Below are positions 7,540 through 16,425 of a stretch of DNA of 34,255 nucleotides, piece by piece. The stretch is taken from the NCBI GenBank assembly GCA_029548445.1, contig JAKPNJ010000316.1:1-34255 (forward strand), given 5' to 3'. Numbering within the stretch: the first letter of the stretch is position 1; each line of letters opens with the position of its first letter. The position numbers and the translations under genes were made by a program. Source of the stretch: Bacillota bacterium. GTDB lineage: Bacteria > Bacillota > Clostridia > Saccharofermentanales > UBA5734. Under the pieces are notes generated by a model. The model was not told where the DNA came from. It saw only the letters and a program-made list of their open reading frames with translations, and did no database searches.

Positions 7540-10500
7540 ATGAAAGCGATCAGGGACAAGATCCGGAGCGGAGCCGACCTGGAACGGATCCGCGAGCAAT
7601 ACAACGCCCTTCGGAAGAAATACCGGAATACCATTCTCCTGTGCGCCGGGGCGGGGTGCATTTCCTGCGGATGCCACCAGGTGTACGAGTCCCTGCTGCA
7701 GGAACTGCAGGCCGCGGGCCTTTCCGAGGAGGTCCTCGTGAAGCAGACCGGCTGCATGGGGGACTGCGACGTCGGGCCGGCCATGGTGATCCAGCCCGGC
7801 GGCATCTTCTACTGCCACCTGAAGCCCGAGGATGCCCGGACCATCGTCCGCTCCCACCTGGTCGGCGGCCAGGTGGCGGAATCCCTCTGCTTCGTGGACC
7901 GCCGGACGGGGAATCGGATCCTCCACATGGAGGACATCGGCTTCTTCAACCGCCAGCAGCGCATCGTCCTGAAAAATTGCGGCAAGATCGACTTCGACAG
8001 CCTCGAGGAGGCTGTTGCCGCCGGGGGCTTCTCGGCCCTGCACAAGGCCCTGGTGGGGATGACCCCGGACCAGGTGGTGGAGGAGGTCCGGAAGTCCGGC
8101 CTCCGGGGACGGGGCGGCGGCGGATTCCCCACCGGCCTCAAGTGGTCCCTGGCCCGCCGGTCTCCCGGCGATAGAAAATACATCGTCTGCAACGCCGACG
8201 AGGGCGATCCGGGGGCGTTCATGGACCGGAGCCTGCTGGAGGGCGACCCCTACGCCCTGATCGAGGGCATGGCCATCGGCGGATACGCCATCGGCGCCGA
8301 GACCGGTTTCATCTATGTCCGGGCCGAGTATCCCCTGGCCATCGAACGGGTGACCCGGGCCATCGAGAAGTGCCGCCAGGCCGGCCTGCTCGGCAAGGGC
8401 CTCTTCGGTACGTCCTTCCGGTTCGACATCGAGGTCCGCATCGGCGCCGGCGCCTTCGTCTGCGGCGAGGAGACGGCCCTGATGAATTCCGTGGAGGGCC
8501 GCCGGGGCGAGCCACGGCAGAAGCCGCCCTTTCCGTCGGAACAGGGCCTGTTCGGGTGCCCCACGGTGATCAATAACGTGGAGACCTTCGGCAACATCCC
8601 CGCCATCCTCGGCCGCGGCGGCGAGTGGTTCGCCTCCATCGGCACCGAAGGCAGCAAGGGCACCAAGGTCTTCGCCCTGGCGGGGGACATCCACAACACC
8701 GGGATCATCGAAGTGCCCATGGGCATTACGCTGGGCGAGGTCATTTTCGACATCGGCGGCGGCATTCCCCGGGGCAAGCGGTTCAAGGTAGCCCAGACCG
8801 GCGGGCCTTCCGGCGGCTGCCTGACCCGGGAACACCTGAACACGCCCATCGACTACCAGTCCCTGGTGGAATTGGGAGCCATCATGGGATCCGGCGGCCT
8901 GATCTGCATGGATGAAGACACCTGCATGGTGGACGTGGCCCGCTTCTTCATGGAATTCGTCCAGGACGAATCCTGCGGGAAGTGCGTCGCCTGCCGCCTG
9001 GGAACCCGGCGGATGCTGGAGATCCTGGAGCGCATCACCCGGGGCGAAGGCCGGGAGGGGGATGTCGAGAAGCTGGTCGAGCTGGGCGAGTCCATCCGGG
9101 ATACGGCCCTCTGCGGGCTGGGCCAGACGGCGCCCAACCCGGTGCTGTCCACGATCAAGTATTTCCGGGAGGAGTACGACGAGCACATCCGCCACAAGTA
9201 CTGCCGGGCGGGGGTCTGCTCCGACCTGTTCCAATCACCCTGCGGCAATGCCTGCCCCGCCAGCGTTGACGTGTCGGGCTACGTCGCCCTGATCGCCGCC
9301 GGGCGTCCCCTGGACGCCTACCGGCTGATCCGTCGGGAGAATCCGTTCCCCGCCATTTGCGGCCGGGTCTGCACCCACCCGTGCGAAAGCCGGTGCCGCC
9401 GGGCCCAGCTGGACGAAGCCGTGGCCATCTGTGACCTGAAGCGCTATGCCGCCGACGAGGCCATGAAAAATCCCGTTCCCGAGCCTGAAAAAGTCCTGCC
9501 AAGGAACGGCCGTTCCGTCGCCATCGTCGGGGCCGGTCCCTCGGGGCTGACCTGCGCCTATTACCTGGGCCGGATGGGCTATGACGTGGAGGTGTACGAG
9601 ACCCAGGACGTGGCCGGCGGCATGCTGGCCTTCGGTATCCCGGAGTACCGGCTGCCCAAGGAAGTGCTGCGCCGGGAGATCGATTCCATCCGCAACGTGG
9701 GCGTCCGGATCCGGACCGGGGTGGAAGTGGGCAGGGACTTGGATTTTGCCGAACTGCGGAAGACCCATGACGCCGTGTATGTTGCCACGGGAACCCAGCG
9801 GTCCCGGCGCATCGGCATCGACGGCGAATCGTTGCCCGATGTCTACCACGGGCTGGATTTCCTGCGGGACGTGAACCTGGGGCACCCGGTGTCCGTGGAA
9901 GGCGTCGTCGCGGTCATCGGCGGCGGCAGCACCGCCATGGACGCGGCCCGGGTCGCCCTGCGCAAGGGCGCTTCGGAGGTCCATGTGCTGTATCGCCGGG
10001 GCATCGACGACATGCCGGCGGAACCCCGTGAAATCCGGGAAGCGCTGGAGGAAGGCGTCGTGATCCATGAACTGGTGGAGCCCGTCGCCCTGGTGGGGGT
10101 CGTGTCCGTCGAGAAGGTGATCTGCCAGCGGATGGCCCTGAAGGGCTTCGACCGGGAGGGCCGGCGGAAGCCGGTGAAGATCCCGGGCGAGTTCGTGGAG
10201 TTCTACGTGGACCTGGTGATTCCCGCGGTCAGCCAGTATTCGGACCTGCCCTTTGTCCGGCCGGACGAGGTGGAGCTGACGCTCTGGGGCACCTTTGTGG
10301 TGAACCCCGATTCCCAGGAAACGACGATTCCCGGCGTTTTCGCCGGCGGTGACGTGGTCCGGGGCTCCGATGTGGTCATTACCGCCATCGCCGACGGCAA
10401 GAAGGCCGCGGCGGCCATCGACCGGTACCTGGGCGGAAGCGGGACGCTCTACAAGGGGGATCCGGTGGACATCCCCAGCGTCTTCGACGAATCCGGGCAG

Positions 10501-10656
10501 ACCGAGCACGAGCGGTTCCCCCGGCGCAGCATGAACCCCGAAACGCGCCGCCGGACCTTCGAGGAGGTCGACCGGGGCTACCGCCGACTCGACGCCATGG
10601 CCGAGGCCATGCGCTGCATGCGCTGCGACGGTCGCTTCACCGCATGCCGGGAATAG
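7540..10656 (+). CDS. NuoF/HydB-like FMN- and NADH-binding subunit fused to a C-terminal NfnB/GltD-like FAD/NADP(H) oxidoreductase
   Basis: N-terminal thioredoxin-like [2Fe-2S] domain; NuoF core GLRGRGGGGFPTGLKW, CNADEGDPGAFMDRSLLEGDP, ESCGKCVACRLGTRRMLEIL; then the GltD/NfnB cluster domain CGNACPASVDVSGYVALIAAGRPLDAYRLIRRENPFPAICGRVCTHPCESRCRR; FAD Rossmann VAIVGAGPSGLTCAYYLGRMGYDVEVYE; second Rossmann VIGGGSTAMDAARVALRKGASEVHVLYRR; terminal AEAMRCMRCD. One uninterrupted 1038-aa frame from ATG 7540. Confidence 0.92.
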   Translation: MKAIRDKIRSGADLERIREQYNALRKKYRNTILLCAGAGCISCGCHQVYESLLQELQAAGLSEEVLVKQTGCMGDCDVGPAMVIQPGGIFYCHLKPEDARTIVRSHLVGGQVAESLCFVDRRTGNRILHMEDIGFFNRQQRIVLKNCGKIDFDSLEEAVAAGGFSALHKALVGMTPDQVVEEVRKSGLRGRGGGGFPTGLKWSLARRSPGDRKYIVCNADEGDPGAFMDRSLLEGDPYALIEGMAIGGYAIGAETGFIYVRAEYPLAIERVTRAIEKCRQAGLLGKGLFGTSFRFDIEVRIGAGAFVCGEETALMNSVEGRRGEPRQKPPFPSEQGLFGCPTVINNVETFGNIPAILGRGGEWFASIGTEGSKGTKVFALAGDIHNTGIIEVPMGITLGEVIFDIGGGIPRGKRFKVAQTGGPSGGCLTREHLNTPIDYQSLVELGAIMGSGGLICMDEDTCMVDVARFFMEFVQDESCGKCVACRLGTRRMLEILERITRGEGREGDVEKLVELGESIRDTALCGLGQTAPNPVLSTIKYFREEYDEHIRHKYCRAGVCSDLFQSPCGNACPASVDVSGYVALIAAGRPLDAYRLIRRENPFPAICGRVCTHPCESRCRRAQLDEAVAICDLKRYAADEAMKNPVPEPEKVLPRNGRSVAIVGAGPSGLTCAYYLGRMGYDVEVYETQDVAGGMLAFGIPEYRLPKEVLRREIDSIRNVGVRIRTGVEVGRDLDFAELRKTHDAVYVATGTQRSRRIGIDGESLPDVYHGLDFLRDVNLGHPVSVEGVVAVIGGGSTAMDAARVALRKGASEVHVLYRRGIDDMPAEPREIREALEEGVVIHELVEPVALVGVVSVEKVICQRMALKGFDREGRRKPVKIPGEFVEFYVDLVIPAVSQYSDLPFVRPDEVELTLWGTFVVNPDSQETTIPGVFAGGDVVRGSDVVITAIADGKKAAAAIDRYLGGSGTLYKGDPVDIPSVFDESGQTEHERFPRRSMNPETRRRTFEEVDRGYRRLDAMAEAMRCMRCDGRFTACRE

Positions 10657-10672
10657 GCAGGAGGGATTCGAC

Positions 10673-12508
10673 ATGGTACACCTGACCATCAACGACACCC
10701 CGGTGACCGCCCATCCGGGCGAAACCATCCTGGAGGCCGCCTCCCGCAACGGTATCCTGATCCCGACGCTCTGCCACATGGAGGGCCGCCACAAGGTCGG
10801 CGCCTGCCGGATCTGCGTGGTGGAGGTCCAGGGAATGAAGAATCTCATGGCCTCCTGCGTGACGCCGGCCACCGACGGCATGGTCGTGCGGACCAGCACG
10901 CCCCGGGTCCGGAAGGCCCGGAAGATTCTCTACGAGCTCATGCTCTCCGACCATCCGGCCGACTGCCTCCACTGCGACCGGAACGGCCGATGCGAGTTCC
11001 AGCGGCTGGGCGAGACCCTGCAGATCCGGGAGTCCCGCTTCGAGGGCCGCCGGTCCCGGGACTTCGTGGACGACTCGAGCCCCTCCATCGTCCGGGATAC
11101 GGCCAAGTGCATTCTCTGCCGGCGCTGCGTGACCGTCTGCAGCGAGATCCAGGGCGTCGGGGCCCTGTCGCCCCAAAACCGCGGATTCGCCACGGAAATC
11201 GGTCCCGGCGGATCCTTGCGCCTGGGAACCGCCGTCTGCACGAACTGCGGCCAGTGCACCGTGGTCTGCCCGGTCAACGCCCTGCACGAGGCGGATTCGA
11301 CGGAGGCGGTGTGGAAGGCCCTGTCCGATCCCCGGAAGGTCGTGGTGGTCCAGACGGCACCGGCAGTCCGGGTCGCCCTGGGCGAGGAGTTCGACCTGCC
11401 GACGGGGACCCTGGTGACCGGCAAGATGGTGACGGCCCTCCGGCAGCTGGGATTCGACCAGGTGTTCGATACGAACTTTACGGCCGACCTGACGATCCTG
11501 GAGGAGGGCTACGAGTTGTTGGGACGGATCGTGTCCCTGCTCCGGTCCAAGGGCCTGGTGGACGACAGGCAGCTGGAGACGCTGGGGCTTCCGACCCACA
11601 TGGCCGCCCACCTGCCGGACCCGGTCCTGCCCATGATCACCAGCTGCAGCCCCGGCTGGATCAAGTACGTGGAACATTTCCACGGAACCCGGCTGGGCCA
11701 CCTGTCCACCTGCAAGTCGCCCCACATGATGCTGGGCGCCCTGGCCAAGTCCTGGTTCGCCGGGAAGGCGGGGATCGACCCGAAGTCCCTGTTCGTGGTG
11801 TCGGTGATGCCCTGCACCGCGAAAAAGTACGAGATCACCCGTCCCGAGATGGAGCAGGAAGGGCTCCGGGATGTGGACGCAGTCCTGACGACCCGGGAGC
11901 TGGCCCGGATGATCCGGGAGGCCGGCATCGACTTCGCCCGGCTGCCCGACAGCGCCTTCGACTCCCCCATGGGCCTATCCACCGGGGCCGCCGACGTCTT
12001 CGGCGTCACCGGCGGCGTCATGGAAGCGGCCCTGCGTACGGTCTACGAAGTCATTACCGGGCGCACCCTGCCCTTCGCGTCCCTCCATGTCGCCCCCATC
12101 GTCGGCCTGGAACAGGTCAAGACCGCCTCCATCGTCCTGGAGAATGTCTTGCCGCAATGGTCCTTCCTGGAGGGCCTGGAAGTCCGGATTGCCGTCACCA
12201 GCGGCCTCGACGGCGCCTCCCGCCTGATGGACGGGATCGCGGACGGCACCAGCCCGTACCATTTCATCGAGGTCATGGGGTGCCCCGGCGGATGCATTTC
12301 CGGCGGCGGCCAACCCCGCTCGCCGGATCCGGATTTTCGCCAGAAGCGGCTGGAGGCCATGTACCGGGAAGACGAGGGCAAGCCCCTGCGCAAATCCCAC
12401 GACAATCCCGATATCCAGGCCCTGTACGCGGAATGGCTGGGGGAACCGGGCGGGCACCGGTCCCACCACTACCTCCACACGACGTATACGACCCGGGTTC
12501 GACGGTAG
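10673..12508 (+). CDS. hydA: [FeFe] hydrogenase catalytic subunit, group A, M3-type modular architecture
   Basis: N-terminal [2Fe-2S]; HPADCLHCDRNGRC His-Cys cluster; CILCRRCVTVC and CTNCGQCTVVC [4Fe-4S] motifs; H-cluster motifs TSCSPGW, MPCTAKKYE, EVMGCPGGCISGGGQP. Confidence 0.96.
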   Translation: MVHLTINDTPVTAHPGETILEAASRNGILIPTLCHMEGRHKVGACRICVVEVQGMKNLMASCVTPATDGMVVRTSTPRVRKARKILYELMLSDHPADCLHCDRNGRCEFQRLGETLQIRESRFEGRRSRDFVDDSSPSIVRDTAKCILCRRCVTVCSEIQGVGALSPQNRGFATEIGPGGSLRLGTAVCTNCGQCTVVCPVNALHEADSTEAVWKALSDPRKVVVVQTAPAVRVALGEEFDLPTGTLVTGKMVTALRQLGFDQVFDTNFTADLTILEEGYELLGRIVSLLRSKGLVDDRQLETLGLPTHMAAHLPDPVLPMITSCSPGWIKYVEHFHGTRLGHLSTCKSPHMMLGALAKSWFAGKAGIDPKSLFVVSVMPCTAKKYEITRPEMEQEGLRDVDAVLTTRELARMIREAGIDFARLPDSAFDSPMGLSTGAADVFGVTGGVMEAALRTVYEVITGRTLPFASLHVAPIVGLEQVKTASIVLENVLPQWSFLEGLEVRIAVTSGLDGASRLMDGIADGTSPYHFIEVMGCPGGCISGGGQPRSPDPDFRQKRLEAMYREDEGKPLRKSHDNPDIQALYAEWLGEPGGHRSHHYLHTTYTTRVRR

Positions 12509-12670
12509 AACCGGAAACCTGCTGCCCGCTTGGCCGCCTCCCTCCGGCCCCTGCTTCCCGCTTCCCTGCGGGTGTATAATCAATGTGCCGTAACCGCGCC
12601 ATGCGGTGCATGCGAGCCGAGACCACGGCCGAATGCCGGGACCGGCCCAGGAACATGGGAGGGTAAAACC

Positions 12671-13624
12671 ATGAAGAGGTACCGCCATCCATCCCTGTTC
12701 ATCCGTCTCCTCCTCGTCCTCCTGATTCTCGTTTCACAGGTCTGGCTCGTCTCCGCCGCCGCGCCGCCAGACGCCCGCCCGTCCGCCGAAAGCGTCCACG
12801 CCGCCTTCCTCCGTCCCGCCGCCGCCACGGATGTCCAGATCGGCTACAGGGTCACGCTCGACGCCAAGGACGTCGTCTCAAGGAGCAAACCCGCGAAGCC
12901 CCCGGCGGCCACCGCGACCGGCATCCTGGGCACCCCGTGCACCGGCCAGCGCTACGCGCTCGTCATGGGCATCAACGATTACCCGGGAAGCGCGAGCGAC
13001 CTGTCCTACTGCGTGGCCGATGCCTGGGCTGTCCGGGACGTGCTGGTCGCCTACGGGTTTCCGTCCGCAAACATCACCTTCCTGCAGGATCGCCAGGTCA
13101 CCCGCGAAGCGATCGACGCCTTCACGCAGTCCCGTACCTTTGCTGCCGAAGACGAGATCTTCGTTTTCTATAGCGGCCATGGCTCGAAAGGCCGCGCCGA
13201 CGACTACGATACGCTGAAGACCGACCAGGCGATTGTCGTGTGCAACGCGACCTATACGGGATTCGATTCTATCTGGGACGGCGAGATGAAGAGGCTCTTC
13301 TCCGCTGTCCCGACGAATCGCATCGTGTTCGCGTTCGACAGCTGCTACGCCGGGGGCATGACCGTACTCGGACGGACGGGGGGCGAGGTTGTCATGGCCT
13401 GCACCGCCAACGCCCTGTCGTATGAATCCTCCGCGTATGGCGGCGGTCACGGCGCCTTTACCTGGTTCTTCTTCTGCGAAGGGATCGCCGCCCGCAAGGC
13501 CGAGCTTTCGACCGACGACAACGACATCGTGACAATCGAAGAGGCTTTCGATTATGCGAAGCCGCTCCTCGGCAGCCAGACCCCGGTCCTGAACGACGGG
13601 CTGGAGAACGATTTCGCTCCGTAG
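12671..13624 (+). CDS. Secreted caspase-like (C14/metacaspase-type) peptidase
   Basis: Signal peptide MKRYRHPSLFIRLLLVLLILVSQVWLVSAAA; caspase fold YALVMGINDYPGSASDLSYCVADAWAVRDVLVAYGFPSANITFLQDRQVTREAI; His motif FYSGHGS; Cys motif FDSCYAGG. SD GGGAGGG upstream. Confidence 0.9.
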   Translation: MKRYRHPSLFIRLLLVLLILVSQVWLVSAAAPPDARPSAESVHAAFLRPAAATDVQIGYRVTLDAKDVVSRSKPAKPPAATATGILGTPCTGQRYALVMGINDYPGSASDLSYCVADAWAVRDVLVAYGFPSANITFLQDRQVTREAIDAFTQSRTFAAEDEIFVFYSGHGSKGRADDYDTLKTDQAIVVCNATYTGFDSIWDGEMKRLFSAVPTNRIVFAFDSCYAGGMTVLGRTGGEVVMACTANALSYESSAYGGGHGAFTWFFFCEGIAARKAELSTDDNDIVTIEEAFDYAKPLLGSQTPVLNDGLENDFAP

Positions 13625-13677
13625 GCTGCCGCCGTCCCGACAGGAACGAAGGCCGCGCCCTGCCGCCCGTCCGCTCC

Positions 13678-16308
13678 TCAGTCCGGCAGCGGGTCCAGGA
13701 TCGCCAGTCCCAGGATGTGGCGTCGGATCAGCAGCAGGTCCAGGGAATTGATCCCCGCCGCGTCCCCGTTGGCGTTGGCGGCCTCTGCCGGCGCGCCGTC
13801 CAGGGCGGCCAGGCCCAGTAGGTGCCGGCGCGCCTGCAGGAGGTCCAGGGAGTTGACCTGCCCGTCCCCGCTGCAGTCTCCCCGGACCAGGACGAGAAAC
13901 TGTTCAAGGATTGTGTCCTTGTATGAAACCAGGACTTCCAGCCCGGTTCCCGCCAGGGCGCCGGGGGAAGCGCCGGGAGGGTCCCGAAGCGACACGTCGG
14001 CGCCCTGGCCATTCAGCCGGGACAGGAAAGCCGTTCGGGTGGTTCCGGGCCGGACGCCCAGGATCCGGCCGGTTTCACGGTCAATCCGGTAGTCCGCGCT
14101 GCTCATGGGCCGGAATAGGAAGGACAGCCGGATTTCCAGCAGGGGGCTGGGATTCCCGGCCCGGTCGAAGCAGACCGCCCGCAGGTCCAGGATGTCGCCG
14201 TATTCACCGGTCAGCACCAGCGGCCCGATGTACCGGGGACTGTCGGGTCCCGGCGGAGCCCCGTTCAGGGTGTAATGGGTCGATGCGGCATCCCCCGGGG
14301 GGACCAGGGCGACGGAGACCGATCCGGGATCCACCCGTCCGGATCCCCGGGAGGACAGCGGCGCCGTCGGCGGGGTCCGGTCAAGGAGGAAGGACAGGAC
14401 GGCGGGAGGGGAGATGCCGTCGGAGGCTTCGACCCGATGGGTTCCTTCGGCTGTGAGGCGGTACACCGGGCCGGACCCCGGGGGTGTCCCGGGCACACCG
14501 TCCAGCTGGAAGGACAGCGCAAGGGGAGCGGCCCCGCCCATGGCCAGGACCAGGACCTCCTGCCGGGTGGTGCCTCCGTCCGGTACCGGGAAACCGTCCG
14601 GATCCCGGGCGGCCAGCACCGGGATGTCGGGTCCGGAGGCCGATGCCCTGTACAGGAGGATGGTCCAGAGACGGGCATGGACGCCGTTCTCGGCCAGGAT
14701 GCGGAGGTAGAAAGCGTTTGGTCCCGGTAAAAGGGACAGGGCCGAGGCGTCCAGGGGAACGAAGCCCTCCGGATCCGCGGATACGGCCCATGTGGCACCG
14801 GGGCTGGCCTGGGGCGACAGGGAGACGACGGCCGTCTCCGATGGAACGACGGCGGTCCAGAAGGGGAAGGCAACCAGGTCCGGCTCCAGCCCCATCATGT
14901 CCAGGAGTTCGCATTGGTCGGAGGGCAGGCGCAGGTCGTCCACGAAGGCCAGGAGGGCGGGCGGATCCAGCCGTCCGTACCCGTAGCAGACATCGTACCC
15001 GGGATCCCCTCCGTCCTCCGATGTCACCGCCAGGGCTTCCAGGAACAGGCCGGGGGACAGGTCCGGCACCAGGGCCCGGGCCAGGGCGGCCACGGCAGAC
15101 ACGTGGGGGGTGGCGAAGGAGGTGCCGCTGCCGTTCCCGTAGGTGCTGCCGGGCCGGAGCCCCCGAATGCCCTCCCCGGGCGCGGATACCGTCACCCGGT
15201 CGTTGCAGTTGGAAAAGGACGAGCGGGTCCCCGTGGCATTGTGGGCGGCGACGCCCACAACACCGGGCAGGGCGGCGGGATAATTGTAGGCTGCATTCCC
15301 GGCGTTGCCGGCAGCGGCTACGACGATACACCCCCTGGCCAGGGCATAGTCGACGGCCTGGGCCAGGGCATCGGACGCCTCGTCGCTGCCCAGGCTCAGG
15401 TTGATGACGTCGGCGCCGGCCTCGACGGCCAGGTACAGGGCGGCGATCAGGTCGGCCTCGAAGGCCAGCAGGGTTCCGTCTTCCTGCTTGTGAAAGATCT
15501 GGAGCGGCAGGATCGAGACATCGAAGCAAAGGCCGGCGATCCCGGTTGCATTGTTCGGAACGGCGGCGATGATCCCGGCGACGAAGGTGCCGTGGGTGCC
15601 CATGTCCCGGGTGACCGGCGTTCCGGCCACGAAATCGTATCCCGACAGCAGGGAGGCGCCGGCGAAGTCCTCATGGGCCGGATCCAGACCGGTGTCGATG
15701 ATCGCCACCACGACCCCGTCGGATCCCCGGGTATAGGTCCAGGCGGTGCCCATGGCCAGGGCATCCAGCGCCCACTGTTGGGATCGGTCGGGATCATTGA
15801 CAGTCACGGCCGCCGGGATCGCCTGTCCTTCCGCCTGGAGGGACTGAATCCTGTCCCCGCCCCGGGTTCGGAACGCATCCGGATCCTCCGGGAAGACCAG
15901 GGCGGTGCGGCTGTCCGATGGGCCCAGCCATGCATGGGGCAGCGGGTCCAGGAGGTCCCCAAGGGTTTCCCGGGTTTCCCCCTCCCGGAACAGGACCAGG
16001 AAGGGAGCCTGGCCGGAACCAATCGGCCTCGGCCGGCGACGGGTGCTTTCGACCGGCGGGTTCGCAGGGGCTGCCGACCCCGCATTGTCCGGCTGGGCGC
16101 GGTCCACGGGCCGCAAGGCCTGGCCCATGGGCCGCAGGGCCAGGGCCACCGTATCCTGGAAGGCGGATTCGCCGGAATCCGGCCTCGCGGCCGCGACAAC
16201 GCCTTCGGCCAGCCCGCCGTCTCCCGGCGGAAACCCGGGCGACAGGACCAGGAGAATGGCCAGGAGGAACGCCAGGGCCCTCCCGGGAAGGCGGTCGGAA
16301 TGCGGCAT
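13678..16308 (-). CDS. Secreted S8 (subtilisin-like) peptidase with C-terminal type I dockerin
   Basis: Signal peptide; catalytic motifs VAIIDTGLD, THGTFVAGI, GTSFATPHVSAVAALA; C-terminus GDCSGDGQVNSLDLLQARRHLLGLAAL...ANGDAAGINSLDLLLIRRHILGL is a duplicated dockerin segment. Confidence 0.94.
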   Translation of the reverse strand: MPHSDRLPGRALAFLLAILLVLSPGFPPGDGGLAEGVVAAARPDSGESAFQDTVALALRPMGQALRPVDRAQPDNAGSAAPANPPVESTRRRPRPIGSGQAPFLVLFREGETRETLGDLLDPLPHAWLGPSDSRTALVFPEDPDAFRTRGGDRIQSLQAEGQAIPAAVTVNDPDRSQQWALDALAMGTAWTYTRGSDGVVVAIIDTGLDPAHEDFAGASLLSGYDFVAGTPVTRDMGTHGTFVAGIIAAVPNNATGIAGLCFDVSILPLQIFHKQEDGTLLAFEADLIAALYLAVEAGADVINLSLGSDEASDALAQAVDYALARGCIVVAAAGNAGNAAYNYPAALPGVVGVAAHNATGTRSSFSNCNDRVTVSAPGEGIRGLRPGSTYGNGSGTSFATPHVSAVAALARALVPDLSPGLFLEALAVTSEDGGDPGYDVCYGYGRLDPPALLAFVDDLRLPSDQCELLDMMGLEPDLVAFPFWTAVVPSETAVVSLSPQASPGATWAVSADPEGFVPLDASALSLLPGPNAFYLRILAENGVHARLWTILLYRASASGPDIPVLAARDPDGFPVPDGGTTRQEVLVLAMGGAAPLALSFQLDGVPGTPPGSGPVYRLTAEGTHRVEASDGISPPAVLSFLLDRTPPTAPLSSRGSGRVDPGSVSVALVPPGDAASTHYTLNGAPPGPDSPRYIGPLVLTGEYGDILDLRAVCFDRAGNPSPLLEIRLSFLFRPMSSADYRIDRETGRILGVRPGTTRTAFLSRLNGQGADVSLRDPPGASPGALAGTGLEVLVSYKDTILEQFLVLVRGDCSGDGQVNSLDLLQARRHLLGLAALDGAPAEAANANGDAAGINSLDLLLIRRHILGLAILDPLPD

Positions 16309-16370
16309 CGGCTCGGGGTCCTCCGTCAGGCATGAAACAGGAGGGGACCCCCTGATTGTACCGGGACAGG

Positions 16371-16405
16371 AAAAGAACGTCCACCAGCGGGGCCGGCGGA
16401 CGTTC
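16371..16405 (-). terminator. Rho-independent terminator downstream of the Gfo/Idh/MocA gene
   Basis: Minus strand GAACGTCCGCCGG-CCCCG-CTGGTGGACGTTC-TTTT: 13-bp stem with two G-U wobbles, 5-nt loop, T-run. Confidence 0.8.
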
Positions 16406-16425
16406 CTGCCTGGTCGGGCGGTCCG

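Noticed and set aside
7414-9234. 606-aa minus-strand ORF
   Set aside because: Antisense to the NuoF-GltD fusion gene, whose sense frame has multiple cofactor motifs.
9200-9300. Possible chimeric join making the NuoF-GltD fusion an assembly artefact
   Set aside because: The junction frame is continuous (YCRAGVCSDLFQSPCGNACPASVDVSGY), codon usage is uniform and the GltD N-terminal domain is complete, so I treat it as a real fusion; raw-read coverage would settle it.
9235-10899. 554-aa minus-strand ORF
   Set aside because: Antisense to the GltD-like half of the fusion and the start of hydA.
12556-12574. Hairpin CCCGC-TTCCCT-GCGGG after hydA as a terminator
   Set aside because: Only a 5-bp stem and no T-run; it overlaps the probable caspase promoter (TATAAT at 12575-12580).
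10990-12579. 529-aa plus-strand ORF overlapping hydA
   Set aside because: Alternate frame of hydA with R/P/G-rich translation; no SD and no domain.
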